A stretch of 64,000 bases of DNA from Pelodera strongyloides (taxonomy: Eukaryota; Nematoda; Chromadorea; Rhabditida; Rhabditidae): positions 1-64,000 of the forward strand of contig JAANDG010000553.1 in the NCBI GenBank assembly GCA_036852015.1. The letters are read 5' to 3'. Each line of letters starts with the position of its first letter. Position 1 is the stretch's first letter. A program made the position numbers and the translations under genes. Below are positions 35,234-47,705 of the stretch, in pieces. The notes under the pieces were generated by a model. That model had not been told where the DNA came from. It saw nothing but the letters and a program-made list of their open reading frames with translations, and did no database searches.

Positions 35234-37896
35234 ATGTTTCGTGCCTGCTCGTCGGTTGCTCGAGTTGCTAGCACGCTCGTATCGCGAACGCCAACTATCA
35301 GAAGACAACTTCCAATTATGGCTCAAGCTGCGCGCAATTACAGCGATGCTAATCCCATTATTTTCAAGTAATGTCATAGATATGTTTAAAGTGGTATAAC
35401 AGCCGGTTTTTGTAACGTATGATGGAAAATTGCGTTCCAATGTATTTATGTTAAGTAAGCTCGAATTGAGCTGGATTGTTTATTCTAATCATGCTCATTT
35501 GCGGGATGGTTGTCCAAGAAGCACACAGTCCCCAGCGGCAGGAAAACACCCAATGTTAATGTCTATATTAATAGTTTAGTGAGGTCCCCATTACTTGCTC
35601 CTCCATCTCATATACCTATTTCAGTATCACTAATGCCGATGAATTTCACGATCAAGTTCTCAACAGCGAGGTGATTCTTTTACCTGGAACTATTTTGACA
35701 GAACAACCAGAGCAAATAGTGTCACAGTCGAAGCAAAGTGTGCAGATTAGAGAAAAGTGTGGACTTCTACTGTAACTAGTACATGTAAAGCATAGTCTAA
35801 AATAATGGGCACATGGGCACTTTCACCACGATTGAGCACCGGGAGTATCCCACCGGCTATTTAGTATTCTACCCGCAAACTTCGGGAATTCGCTGTCGGA
35901 TTTATGAACTGAGGGCCTGATTTACTCTTTTGAAGTTTCAAAGATCAACCAACGTGATATAGGCTATAGTAATATCTTTATGCTGCAGCTGCCTGTGATC
36001 GTTGACTTCCATGCAGATTGGTGTGGCCCCTGTCAGATGTTGGGACCCCGGCTCGAGCAGAAGGTTAGCGTTTTTAGTTTAAGCTTCTATTATATAACTA
36101 GCGAATTATGGTCTCGCGACTCCACTTATGAAATCTGAAGGATGTTATGTTTTTTAGAAAACATATGTCTTCTAGCCCTTTTTAATTCAAAGGTAGCGGA
36201 GCTTCATTAGCAATTCCGCCTTTTCCTAGGGCATCTACGGTAACGCCTCATTGTATATATTAGGGACATGGGACCAGGGAATAAATTAAGTCCGCATATC
36301 AAAATTTTGGGTAGGTTATTTAGAGTAATTTGCATATAATGCATTAGAAATCGGGAGGTGATTTAGAGTAATTTGCATACAATGCATTAGAGATAGGGAG
36401 GTGATCGTCCGCATTTGGCGGGGTGTTTTATGCCATGCATGGGACACTTAGTAGGGTTTCTGATGTAAATTATCGTGATGGCGGCTTCAGGAATCTGCGT
36501 TCCCTTGTGGACTTTATCAAATCACTACGCAACTATTAATAAAGTAGCTATGTAACGTACTAGACGGGAACATCTTTGGTCAATTATTATTACGCTCATT
36601 CTTTCCCGATTTTTAGTTTGCGCAAAGTTATAGACTATTTATATTATGCTTTCGCGCACTTTCGCATGCAAAAGTATCTGTATCATCCATGTTATCGCTC
36701 TTTCCCATAGTGGAATTTTACCTACAGTAAGAAATTTACATACAACTGCAGCGTTTTTGCTCACGCCTAATGTAAAACTGCCCGAAAATGGAAAAGTTGG
36801 ATGGTACTTTCGCGGCGAATTCGCGCGAAAGTGTAACATAAAGCCGCGTTCGAGTTGGGAAAAAGTTGTGGAATTCCGGAATTCCACCGTTCGAAATGGG
36901 ACACCTGAAACGTAAATGTTTTCCGCTATTTAACCCCAACCGTCGGGGTCAAGCGTCATTTTTGGCTCCTGCTGCAGTGGTTAAAAATATAATCCCACAA
37001 CGATTCCACTACGGTATTTTTGCTTTTTCACGCACGTTTCCGCGCCCATCTCGAACGGTGGAATTCCGGAATTCCACCAACTTTTCCCCAACTCGAACGC
37101 GGCCTATATACTCTATTAGGACCCCACTTCTGTACCTTAGTGTTTAGGTGAACGGTCGTGACGGTCAAGTTGTAATGGCCAAAGTGGATATTGATGCAGC
37201 CGGTGAATTGGCCACTGACTGGAATGTTACCGCTGTGCCAACTGTGCTCGCCTTCAACAAGGGCGAAGTGACGTTCGGATTCCAGGTACTTAAAGCGATA
37301 GAACTTCCGGTTTTTGAAACGCATGCTGCACGCTATGTTCACAATGGAGTGTATGCTAATAATTGCGCAATATTGTTTGATTTTTAGTCTAATTACGTTC
37401 ATTTGCACACGACGTATCCAACGTCAACATATTACTTGAAAAACCGGCTGTGAAAAAAATATAGAAATTTAACATTTTGGTATATTTTGAAATGCCAGTG
37501 AGTAAGGAAAAGCAATTCATCATAGAATATAGAATATCACCTCGTTTCGACCACGTGTCACAGGCGAGGATAACTACACGAACACGATGGTATGTGGCAC
37601 ACCCCTAATATAAAGCCACCGAGGTTGCAGATTGCCCTATTCCTAGCGTTCTTGTGTCGCTTCACTTACTATCCAAAAATCTTTTTTTGTTTAAAACGAA
37701 CATATCAACATACTCATCTACCCAGGATTGACTACCCATTCACCCTATAGAGAAGTATAAATATCCTATATCAACTGTGGGAATTATAGAAACTTGGACC
37801 AGACAAACCATTGAAATATCACAATTTTAGGGTAACGTGGATGATGCTGATCTGGACCGTTTCCTGGATCAGGCCATTGAAGCACACGAACAGTGA
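35234..37896 (+). CDS. TXN2: Mitochondrial thioredoxin
   Basis: Five exons (35234-35367, 35625-35670, 35989-36063, 37148-37285, 37831-37896) join to 459 nt, 152 aa. The first 40 residues are Arg/Ser/Ala-rich without acidic residues, a mitochondrial presequence. The thioredoxin fold follows: [18 protein letters not shown] with the redox pair WCGPC, KVDID, the cis-proline loop [10 protein letters not shown], and a C-terminal helix ending EAHEQ. LEQKVNGRDG and the AGELA segment look nematode-like. It would reduce disulfides in the mitochondrial matrix with thioredoxin reductase and peroxiredoxin. Introns 3 and 4 carry family H, foldback and family A repeats. Confidence 0.95.
35387..35425. mobile_element. 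Family A-like MITE end
   Basis: TTTAAAGTGGTATAACAGCC then GGTTTTTGTAACG. Only a diverged left end is visible, in thioredoxin intron 1. Confidence 0.5.
36275..36440. repeat. Interspersed repeat family H, copy 3
   Basis: TCCGCATATCAAAATTTTGG, then GGGAGGTGATTTAGAGTAAT (an internal block duplicated), then TCGTCCGCATTTGGCGGGGT as in copy 1. Thioredoxin intron 3. Confidence 0.8.
36843..37103. mobile_element. Foldback element with nested palindromes
   Basis: Outer arms GCCGCGTTCGAGTTGGG and its complement. Each arm contains TGGAATTCCGGAATTCCA, itself a perfect 18-bp palindrome, then CCGTTCGA. The middle is about 145 bp of unique sequence. Thioredoxin intron 3. Confidence 0.9.
37290..37452. mobile_element. 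Diverged family A MITE
   Basis: TTAAAGCGATAGAACTTCCGG, GTTTTTGAAACGCATGCTG and a right end TTGAAAAACCGGCTGTG. It starts five bases after thioredoxin exon 4. Confidence 0.7.
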
Positions 37897-38982
37897 AGCT
37901 ATTATTGTTGTAATGAATATCAGTGCCGAACTGAGCAGGTACAACTTAGTGCTCAAGGACCGTAGTAGTAGGTTATTCAGTGTAAAGCGTTATGGCATGT
38001 GGTTTTTGAAGCACATTATCTTAGGGTAACCTTTTGGTTATATGTATGAATACATGTTGGATAATTTGTGTATTATTGGGAATTGGGACATGTCTGTGTG
38101 ATATGAATAGACCACGGTCACATCATATACATGTGAACGTAAATGTCCAAGGTACGCTTCGCAAACCTCCTGCCATACTGCTTTAATAGTTTATTTAGCT
38201 AATGTTATTCATTCCCGGATGTTATCTGGTCAGTTGTTTATCAGGTAGTCAGTATTTAATGTTTGAGTGTTATTGTGTTTTGCTTGAATACTTGCGTTGA
38301 TTGATTTGCTGTTTTTGTTGTATACTAGTTCTGTACCAGCATGTATATTCTAATACGTTGTAATTAAAAGTTTTTTTATTTGTTTGTACAAGTTTTTTTC
38401 GTAAATTAGCTTTAGTAATTGTGCTTGGCGGGTTTTTAGAATTGTTTTCAAACTGGATAAGTAATCATGACTCATGACCATGACAGCCCGCTCTATTAGA
38501 AGTACGGTATCAAATCTTGTGACGCCCATTAGACACACACGCACATATACACCTGCTTTGTAAACCGGATGCAAGGTCTAATTGTTTATTTAAAGTAAAA
38601 CATTTTGTACTACTCTGCTAATCAGAGACGAGCTTCATGTACAGTGCAGAGGAAAAAACTATGCAAAACACAATTTTGCAGTCAACAAATGTCGTTTCAT
38701 GCATGAAAGATTTTCACACATAATAAAGACAAAACTGGGTCAAACGATGTTAATAAGATTGTATTCTACTGAAACCACCTATGGCTGGGGACTAAGGGAC
38801 TGTAAATGTGGGGCTATATATAAGCTATGATCCTACCGTTGGTTGACGAGTACTGTAGTTGTTATCTCATCTCATTGACTTTATAATAAAAAATAACAAC
38901 TACAGTAATATGTTTTGCCATACGGTTGGATTGGAATATAACCAAAATTTACAGGATTGGGGTTTTCCCAATGTTATATAAC
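37897..38982. other. Intergenic between convergent genes, no gene supported
   Basis: AT-rich, with ACTGTAGTTGTTAT and its complement (38850-38908) forming a 14-bp stem. Open frames here are short and lack splice or domain support. Confidence 0.5.
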
Positions 38983-41717
38983 TTAAATTCTGGTCCGACC
39001 CGCGTTTTCGGTCACATTTACGTTGGTAGATACGCCCTCCTGTGATTTGGCTAGAGTTTTCGGTTCTTTGGATTTTCCCTTTTGTTGTTTTGCCATTTCT
39101 GTGGATTTGCCATCTCCTTGCACGGATCGATCTATAAAAATACATCTTGAATTGTTGTCACTGGCGGTAAAGCGGCGCACAAAATGCGCGCCGAATTCAC
39201 GCCGCTTGCACGCAAGACGGGCGCGTGGAAATAGTTGGGCAATGGAAAGGTGACATCTTTGACATTGAGTTATTGATTCCCGACTTACTAGCTGATTCTT
39301 CTGTGGCCACGGTGTCTTCTGGCATGTTGACGAATGACTGAATGTATTAGTTTAATTGATTAGCATGTTTCATAAAAAAACACTAGTCGTCCTCTATTGT
39401 AGATTCTGTTGGGGGATACATCAGTTACCAGAAATATCGCTGTTTTGCACACGACTTGTGCAAGTTTTATCGGAATAAGTGATTGATGGATTGATTTATT
39501 GACGTTTCCTCGATTGTTTATCTAAGGGGGTCAACAAAGTTATAGCTTTCAAGACGCATTCTAGGATGGAATAGGAAGACGGTGCACGAAATAAATAGTT
39601 GATGTGATTAATTAAGATTTTCTCCGAATGTTTCAAAGAAAAGGTACATAGGCTATACAAATGTTGAAATGCTCACTAATTGCTTTGACTTCGCCAAGCT
39701 AGCGTCCTCATCCGCATGAGCTGTCTTTTTCTTTTGATTCTTCTTCTTTCCCATTATTTTGCCCAGTGTCTGGCCCACGGTTTCCTGAGACCATAATATT
39801 TACCTTATTCTCTAGTTGTTCCTTTTTCATACGTAGTGTTCTATTCTCTCGTTTACATACTACTTCATTTTTCAACTTTATACGTAGTTCGTATGGTAAG
39901 CAGGTAAGCTTGACCCATACATCTCTGTGGGAGCTGGGGTTTTTAGTTTCTCGCTCTATTTATTTTATAGCTTTGTTTGTACGCTTCAATAAACCTTCAT
40001 AGACACAACTTTCACATCTTACATATTCCCAAGCCGGTTGTATCTTCACACGTACACATACATACAACAAGAAGCTTAAAGCGAAATACCAGCCGGTTTT
40101 TGAAACGCATCTCAAATATCAGCATTCTTATGCAGTTATGCTAAAAGGGGTCTATCTGGGTCTATTTTTTATTCAAATTTACGCTCATTTGCATATGAAG
40201 CATAGGAAAGCAGGGAGTACTCTATGCGTTTCAAAAACCGGCCGGTATTTCGCTTTAGGTTACAGTAGGAGTAGAATTGTACAGTATAGTAAACAATGCT
40301 AAATGACAGTATGTACGGACGATATCATAAGAAGGTACTGTATCATTGTACTAGACTTTGCTCGTACTTGACCGTATTCTTTAATTCAAACTCACAGCGC
40401 TAGCCAATTTGGAATTGTTAGCCTGCTGCACATCCACTGTAGTGGCCTCAAGCGACTTTCTAAACGAAGATTAAATAGGGTATCGAATAAGAGTTCAACT
40501 TCTCTAAGTCTCTGACAGCCCAGTTTTCATGTACCATGAAAGAACAAGTTTCAAAATCTGCCGCCTTAGCGCGCTTTCAGATGTGGCAGAAAGCGATTTT
40601 GCCGATATAGTTTTCGCTTTCGGCATCATCCCGAACGAGCTAGTTTACGTAAATTTTTAGAAGCTTATTTCGAAATAAGCTAGGCACGTTCTGGTTACAC
40701 TCCTAGAACAACTTATTTTTGAATAAACAAGACCCCGGTTTCTTCATCAACACGATATAAGGGCCTTCTGAGAACTATGGCGAGAACCGCTCCCCTGCCT
40801 ATCTCTGAGCTCAGGAAAGCTCAGCGGTAACGGTAAACTACCGTAACCGTGGAACATTAACAGGCCAGTTTTAAGGCGGCAACTAACCCGGCCGCTGCAG
40901 CTTCTTCCGTACTTCGTGAGGGCACGGATTCATCCCCGGTTTCTTCATCAACACGGTATAAGGGCCGTCTGAGAACTATGGCGAGAACCGTTCCCAAAAA
41001 CAGACTGAAACAGATTTGCTTTTTATTTTTATGAACATTGTTCTGTCACAGTTAGTTAGAAACACCCATGAAAATTTAACTTAACTTGCGGTTACCTTAG
41101 GTAAGAGTATATGTTAGCGACAACAATCTACCGCACTGCGTATTACCGTTAGCCTACGGTACACTAATACCGATAGACATCTATTCCTCATACTTTAGCA
41201 CGCCTCTAGAAATAAGTGGCAGCGAGGAGAATTATGAGAATCTATATTTTTACCCCGCAAACATTCCAATCATGTAGCCATAGTACGCGTGTATCATTTT
41301 CGAGCGCCAAAATGATTTTTCCTTCTTGGCGCCGTACTTGAATTGTTCACGAACCAGCTTTTCTAAATTCGAGTTTTTCAGTTTTTCTAATTTTTTATGA
41401 ATTTTTGTCCTATGTACTATGCGACGAACACAATTCTTGCAAAAGGTACCGAACTTCATTGGCACATTTGTGACACACCTACCGCGTACTTCAGTATAAA
41501 AACATGACCAACAAACAGTTATGCATTTTTCGACGCGCTCTCTATCTGCGCCGTTGGTGAGCCAAACAACGGCGAGTGATTTAGGCACAGCCAATATACG
41601 AAAAATACTCACTGGGTGGTGGGCGTGGAGGAGCAATGAGGTCACTTGCCTATAATGAAAGATAGAGTGGACGCAGTTTGAGTCCAATCGGTGGCCTTTA
41701 CATGATTTGCAAGCCAT
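38983..41717 (-). CDS. Uncharacterised Cys-rich protein with Lys-rich tail
   Basis: Five phase-consistent exons: 41717-41254, 40459-40396, 39784-39677, 39337-39289 and 39131-38983 (TAA). The first exon starts MACKSCKGHRLDSNC and holds a CWSC...CKNC pair (two CxxC knuckles about 20 residues apart, a possible zinc ribbon). A basic helical stretch (HRTKIHKKLEKLKNSNLEK) follows. Later exons are Lys-rich low complexity (GKKKNQKKKT, AKQQKGKSKEPK), suggesting nuclear or RNA-binding behaviour. The splicing inside the long first exon is uncertain, because internal acceptor-like and donor-like sites exist. I do not recognise a family. An Rpr2/Rpp21-type zinc ribbon was considered but spacing and surroundings do not fit well. 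Confidence 0.5.
40076..40258. mobile_element. TTAA MITE family A, copy 4
   Basis: TTAAAGCGAAATACCAGCC to CGGTATTTCGCTTTAG, with the right TTAA mutated to TTAG. Nearly identical inside to the copy at 62740. Confidence 0.9.
40733..41000. repeat. About 62-bp direct repeat, 205 bp apart
   Basis: CCCGGTTTCTTCATCAACAC...GAACTATGGCGAGAACCG occurs at about 40733 and 40936 with three or so differences. Nothing coding is seen around it (40460-41250). Confidence 0.85.
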
Positions 41718-41801
41718 TACATTACGTAAATACGACCTACTTAGGGAAAAAGAATGGCAGACAGTATTTGACTTTGTTCTAAATTTCAGCTGGTACGTTA
41801 C

Positions 41802-44800
41802 CTATTGATTGAGCACCACCTATTGCGTATTTATACGCAAAAAAAGCAAACAAAGGAGAAACAAAAATGGTGCCAACCAATGTGGTGAGCTTGCAAAAGT
41901 CGGTGAACTTGGTCTTTGTAAATATGGAATTGATGGTAAACTTGAGCGCATTGTTGCCAGAACTATCAGCAGTGTCCGATTCTAAAACAATTACATTTAG
42001 GAACAGATCTAGTCTAGTCCCAAAGATGCTGATATGCAACGGAAGTTCTCCAAAACCACAATGCCCCTTCTTTTACTTTACGGATTTCCCAGCTTCTTGG
42101 GTGGTCTTGGGTGAACTACTACTTGGGTGGTCTTGTTTTGAACGGTGGTCTAAATGACTACTTGGGTGGTCTTGGGTGTCTAGCTTCTTGGGTGCTCTTG
42201 GTTGCGTGCCTCATTGGGCGGTCTTGGATGAATGGCTACTTGAGTGTTCTTGTGTGCCTAGCTTCTTGGGTGGTCTTGGTGCTTCTTGGGTTCTTGGGTG
42301 GTCTTATGTGTCCCCACCTTCTTGGGTGGTCTTGGGCGCTTACCGTCTTGGGTACTCGTTTCCTCCTTCTTGTCGCCTTCTTCGGCCGCAGCAGTGCTTG
42401 AATCCACAGCTGCATCTGTAGTACCTTCTCCAAACTGCCCTGTTATAACCTAAAATATTTGTTTCATTTACCTCTCTAACTCTCTTTAAACTTCAAAGCT
42501 TAAAGCCTTTTTAGAGAAGTTCGCGGGAAATTTTTCCTATGATTAGGCTGTTCATCATGAAATCCCTGCAAGAGTCGGAGTAATCGTGGTGGATGTACAA
42601 AATTTATGTATTTAAAGCAAAATACCGGCCTGTTTTTGTAACGCATCGCGGACAACTGCATTCTTACGTATCTATGCTAATTTGCTCGAATTTAGCTCGA
42701 TTTTTTATTCTAATTTCTGTTTATTTGCATAAGCTGCATAAGAATGTTGGTGTACTCGATGTGTTTCAGAAACCGGCAGGCATTTCGCTTTAACTGACTC
42801 CACTTACTTAAATTTATTAGAAACAGTGGTTCAAGAACATAAACATTGAAAATGAAAGTTATGTAACTTTGTACCTTATATAACTTTATTTGATCAACTA
42901 CTCCGCCGCTGATGCTCTGCAAGGAATTGTATTAGACTGTTTGTTGTGTTCATGTAATTATTACGCTTTTGGTCGACATTGTTTCCTTCGTGTTATCGTT
43001 TTCCTAACCCACGTTATTGATGCAATGAAACAAAGAATAAATGGATAAGTAATATTAATATAAGAAATATATTAGAGCGAATAAATTTTCTGTATAAGAA
43101 ATATATAAATTAACTAAAGTAATAAAATTCAATATCAAGCTCTAGCTTGGTAACCATAACCCGTTTCGGCCCCTAAGCCACAGACGTAGAAAGACGGGTA
43201 AAAAGGGTGCTGATATGCTGATATGGACACGGAAGAAGCAGAATACGTGGAAAAGCAATTTCCAACATTTTTCTGTATGAAGCAATCCGACTTCTTTAGT
43301 ATTATCGCATAGGCACTGTAGTTGAAGTTTCTGGAGATGGGCAGGCGAACTGAATGTCCGAGCGCAGTTTCCACCCCGACCTGAAACACAGCAAGGGCTT
43401 AGACCTAGCCTTAGGCATAGGCTTGGGCTTGTGTGTATAGGCCTAGACTTAAATTCAGACCTAAGCTCAGTCGTAGGCGGGAGCAATATGCTCCTTTCTT
43501 ACAGAGTTGCAAAAAAAGCTATGAGTGCTTCGATGGTTCACATTAAAATCCATAAGCCAAAACTAACCTGGTATTCACTCATATGAAACCGTATGTCGGT
43601 GAATTCCTGTGGAGGAAAATAGACCGGGAAAGCATCAACTGAAATAAATCAGGTTTAATAAAGAAACGAGAAGATGAAGATCAAGTTGACTGCTGTGGCT
43701 GTATGCACAAACGCCGGGAATATGCTCCCAGCCTCCCAGTGGGAGGTGAGACAAAGAGAGTGATCACACGAATAGAGATACGCAGAGACAAATTCTCCCA
43801 ACCGGGGAGGCTCCCGTTATTCCTGCATACGGCGACTGGCCCTGTGCTTCTTTGTTGGAATCGGCCCGTGGTAGTATCCGCGAGTATTGAACGTCATCGA
43901 AGAACGTTTTCAGAAATTAACTTTCAGTATATGCATGCATTTTGCATTTAGTGCAATTTTTCCCCGCCTGCTCTTAATTTTTTATTACAAAACTGACCCA
44001 AAGTAGGCAATAGAACAAATCCGGCCTTCCAATTAACTTCCATTGTGTAAGCGTTTGTGGAGTTATTCTCAAAGTGAAGGTCGGGAAGTGGATATATCTT
44101 CCAATCCGTATCCAAGGCCCGTTTTGCATAGAATGTGTCGTTGAGAAGAGCGATCGGTTGAATACCAACGCTAAGGAAAGAGTTCTCATTTATTAGGTTT
44201 AGACTTAGAGAGAAACTTACTACGTATTCTGCAGTAGGTAACAAAATCCGCACACACAGTATAGTCCGCTATATCACATGACTACATATCGCATGCTATA
44301 AACGAAAGAAGGTTTGTATATTGTAAGCTAACAGCTTTTGGCTTACGCACCGAGACGTTAAAGGAATCAGCTCACCTTAAATTGTGTCTGTTTTTTTTTG
44401 TTTCTTTATTTTCTATAAGGGATAATAAAAATTTGGAATAGAAAAAGTAGTGTTCATTTTCAATACTCACGAAGATATTGGGTGATAAAAGGGTGGATTG
44501 ATCGGGCCGAAATGCAAAAAGGGCAATTATCCTATACAAACAAGGCAGGACAATTGCCCTTTTTGCATTTCGGCCCGATCAATCCACCACTTTATCATCC
44601 AATATCTTCGTGCGTATTGAAATTGAACACTACTTTTTCTATTCCAAATTTTTACTATCCCTTATAGAAAATAAAGAACAAAAAAAACAGACACCATTTA
44701 AGGTGAGCTGATCCCTTAGAAAAACTCGGTAGCCCGTCACCCAATGGTTTCGTTTATACCGTAGAAACTATTTGGCGGCGAGTCGCCTAACATTTTCTGT

Positions 44801-47648
44801 TTCCATGTAGCCAAGCTGATGACTCACAATCCACAATCGGAACTGAATCGCAGTGAGACGTCGTGGTAGATCTTTTCAAATGAATCGGTCATAAAGTCCA
44901 CAAGAATAATCGAAGAGCCAGCCAGCTCTTCCCACGTATTCACCTTCACGGCGTACTCGCCCTCACTGCAAAGAAAATGTAAAAAGGAAAATTGGAGGCA
45001 CTCCGTTACATCAACTAAACTAACCACAGCACCATATGTACTATGAGGAATTTTTTAGACCGACGAAGGACTTTTTTTTGCTTACTGGTGAGCCTATTCA
45101 CTTATTTCTGAGGCCATATTCACCACTCAATTCCCCATGGGATATTCCCCGTCTGTTTTTCTGCATGTCGTACTTTAGAGTGCTATTTTCTGTCCCCAGT
45201 GAATATTTCCCCCAGGGAATCGGGGTGGTGAATGGCATCTGAAGTTGCCGTTAGACGTGAGAGACGCACGAACACTGGGAGCCTTCCCGGGTGGGGGAAT
45301 TGTTATCTACGTGTCGCTAATTAACTTGATCCCTCTCTTTCTCTAACCTCCTGTTGGAGGCTGGGAGCATTCTCCCGCTGAGAAAATTTGTTGGCGGGCT
45401 TGAGAAGTCTTTGTAGAATACGACTTACGGTTTCCTCAGCATTTTCTCGTAAACTGTAAATGACTGGAGATTATTTCTTGCTTGAGGTTTTAGTTCGTCG
45501 AATAGTGATGGCGGGACATGAATTGGAGTTCTGAAGAAGTTGATCAATAGCCAGATTGGATCGATACTGGGAGCCCAAAGTGGTATCTCATCTTACTTAC
45601 AACTATTGACACCATTGGGCGATGGCAAACGCGTATCAGTATAATGATGCATTATATAATAACCAATATGCTGGATTCAAAAATACTTCATAGAAATATA
45701 GCTCCTGAGCCTGAGAGCTAGGTACAAGTGTTATGGAACTCGTTTTTTTTCCTGTAACCATTCTAAAATCCACTTTTTTTTCGTTTCTGTGCACAGAACA
45801 GAAAATTAGTGGGTTGATTATCCGCGAAGAGAACTCACAATAACGAACAAAATTTTACGGAACAAAATAATAAGGATAAGAGTATCATACGCTGGCATAA
45901 TGACGAGAGACTTTCCATCGCTGTCATCTTGGAAGCGCAGCACGGGTTCTCTATACGTAGTCGGGAAGAAAAGCAAATGCTGAAATGAATTTTGAGTATT
46001 TGGCATAAGTTTAGAGATTATACATTATAGTGTAAGACATATCCAACTCTCATTGTAGCACACTCAACCCAGGGTTACCCAGTGTTGCCCATTACAAATA
46101 AATACAATCTTTCAGGTTGTTTTGCACTCCGGTGACATAATATATGATAAACATCGTTCCGCTCAAGGCAATGGTATGACCAATGATCTGACTCCGCTGT
46201 AGAAATAAATACTATCTATCAGGTTGTTTCCTTTACCAGTGATAAAGAAAGCTACAGTGTTTATGATGTATTCAAATACGTACTCGGGTATAGTAAGCCT
46301 ATACTGGTGGCTCCACTAGGGTAATCTTGTTTACTGTGCGAAAAATGGCGTGGAGCGGACTCGAACCTGCGTCACTTGTCTACTCGACAAGCACTCACCA
46401 GTCGAGCTACACGCGCCTTTTTCCGCAACCACACATCCGATTCACCCTAGCACACACACGGTTCATACGAGCAGGGCCGGGTTGCTTCAGGCGGCGAATA
46501 TACCCGATTTAATAGTAGGTCTTCATAACATGTTTACTGTATAGAAATAATGAAAAGTAGGTGTAAATGGGATTCAGTAAGAAAAACCTGGGCTGAAGCA
46601 TTGTCCGAGTGCTCAACCTGAAACGAAAAGTGTGAATAAAATCAATTGTCTTTGGAATTGTGGTGCTGTCAGTGATGGATCTCCAAACAAATTAGAATAG
46701 TAAGTTCGTGAGGAACTGGTATTCTTACTGTTAGAAAATTAGTTTCCGTTTGAGTCTGTCTCTCTGTCTGTCTCTATATCTCTCTCTATCCCTCTATCTC
46801 TTTCAAAGAAAATAGACTAATAATCATGCCGGTTCAGCGCAAAATGGTTTCACAGTCCACTTGGGAACTAAAGTTGTATCTTCGGTTGGTACCTAAAAAA
46901 TGCCACCATTCGAAATAGAAAATATTCAAGCGTATTGCCCTAATCAATATCTATCCAGACAAATTGTCTTTCCTGTAAGAAGGCAGATAGACAAATAGAT
47001 AACATATACCTAGCTCTAGCAATATGTTTTCCGTTTGGTGTGCTCGTTTTTAGAGTGATTTTAGACAAAGTATCAAACCATGCAAATTAAAAATCAATTA
47101 AAACACAAAAAGAACTGACATAAATTCCAAATTCGGCCAGCGACTGTTGATTATGATGCTCAAGACGTTTTGCGAGAGCATTCGAGCTATCCTAAAATAG
47201 AGATGTTTTTCATAATTTATAAAATACAAAGATTTTCCCGGACTGGAGACGGAGAGACTCCCGAATGTTCGTGCATACAGTAGTGCAAAGTAATAAAATT
47301 AAATTCCAAAATTACCATTGGGAAGTTTAGGCAGCGGAATATACTCGACTGTAGTTGAAGCTGAAACCATATAAATTTGTAGGTATACTGTCACAAAAGT
47401 TTCAATGGCCTTGGGCCCTTGGGCCCTGTGCCTTGGACAACTCTCAACTCAAAGATTTCTATGTTTGATGTCCATGAGGTTTCCAAAACAAGACAAAAGT
47501 TGGAGAAAATATTTTTCGTGCTTGTTTATTGAAATAAAGATAGAAGTGTGAATAAGTGTGAAAACTCCAGCAAACCGAGTTCATAATGGCCTCTGTGGAT
47601 TTCGCACGCACGAAGAAACCTTTCGCAAATTCCACGGCCGGTTCTAAT
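41802..47648 (-). CDS. Uncharacterised membrane glycoprotein-like gene
   Basis: Thirteen exons join in phase: 47648-47576, 47360-47316, 47191-47120, 46617-46588, 45979-45891, 45530-45429, 44965-44828, 44170-43998, 43638-43568, 43380-43267, 42916-42875, 42449-42344, 41981-41802. Landmarks are RLEHHNQQSLAEFGIY, HLLFFPTTYREPVLRF, IHVPPSLFDELKPQARNN, NTWEELAGSSIILVDFMTD, possible N-glycosylation sites NDT, NNS and NST, then EFTDIRFHMSEYQ. An acidic Ser/Thr linker (EEGDKKEETSTQD) precedes a hydrophobic segment LTTLVGTIFVSPLFAFFAYK. The last exon alone looks somewhat like the first half of VMA21, but no second membrane segment was found. The product is not recognised. The 3' end is unresolved, although a short tail ending at about 41720 is possible. 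Confidence 0.55.
42060..42340. repeat. Imperfect CTTGGGTGGTCTTGGG repeats
   Basis: About a dozen irregular copies of CTTGGGTGGTCTTGG in the intron after the exon 42449-42344. The repeat begins just outside the exon and reads PKTTQE-like in the continuing frame. Confidence 0.8.
42612..42793. mobile_element. TTAA MITE family A, copy 5
   Basis: TTAAAGCAAAATACCGGCC to GCATTTCGCTTTAA, 182 bp, in an intron of the glycoprotein-like gene. Confidence 0.88.
43720..43850. mobile_element. GGGAATA-type foldback element, probable
   Basis: GGGAATATGCTCCCAGCCTCCC at the left is roughly inverted by GGGGAGGCTCCCGTTATTCC at the right. It resembles 45262-45395. The boundary is uncertain. Confidence 0.55.
44358..44719. 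mobile_element. TTAA MITE family D, copy 1 (near-perfect palindrome)
   Basis: 362 bp with arms of about 165 bp and a short loop near 44540. Ends are TTAAAGGAATCAGCTCACCT and AGGTGAGCTGATCCCTTAG. Lies in an intron of the glycoprotein-like gene. Confidence 0.92.
45111..45238. mobile_element. CWG-target palindromic MITE, subfamily 2, copy 3
   Basis: AGGCCATATTCACCACTCAA to GGTGGTGAATGGCAT, flanked by CTG on both sides. Nearly identical to 29000-29140. Confidence 0.85.
45262..45395. mobile_element. GGGAGCC-type foldback, probable
   Basis: CACTGGGAGCCTTCCCGG at the left and TTGGAGGCTGGGAGCATTCTC at the right, partly inverted. It sits only 20 bp from the preceding MITE. Confidence 0.5.
46095..46250. 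repeat. 50-bp direct repeat
   Basis: AAATAAATACAATCTTTCAGG and AAATAAATACTATCTATCAGG occur about 105 bp apart beside the tRNA-like element, probably parts of its tail. Confidence 0.6.
46346..46417 (-). pseudogene. tRNA-derived SINE head
   Basis: The minus strand reads GGCGCGTGTAGCTCGACTGG (A box), a CTTGT/ACAAG anticodon stem around CGAGTAG, and GGTTCGAGTCC (B box). Position 33 is not T and the acceptor and T stems have mismatches, so it is not a working tRNA. Confidence 0.65.
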
Positions 47649-47705
47649 CTAAAATGAATGTCAATGGTATTTCGATAAGGTTGATTGCACATCGGACATG
47701 GCTAC

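Noticed and set aside
41779..42039. Stand-alone VMA21 gene
   Set aside because: Only the first membrane segment is similar. The exon has no in-frame start of its own and joins in phase to the upstream exons, and no second membrane helix was found.
47576..47648. Reading this exon in the frame that follows directly from the signal-anchor exon
   Set aside because: That frame hits a stop two exons later. The other frame continues open through twelve junctions.
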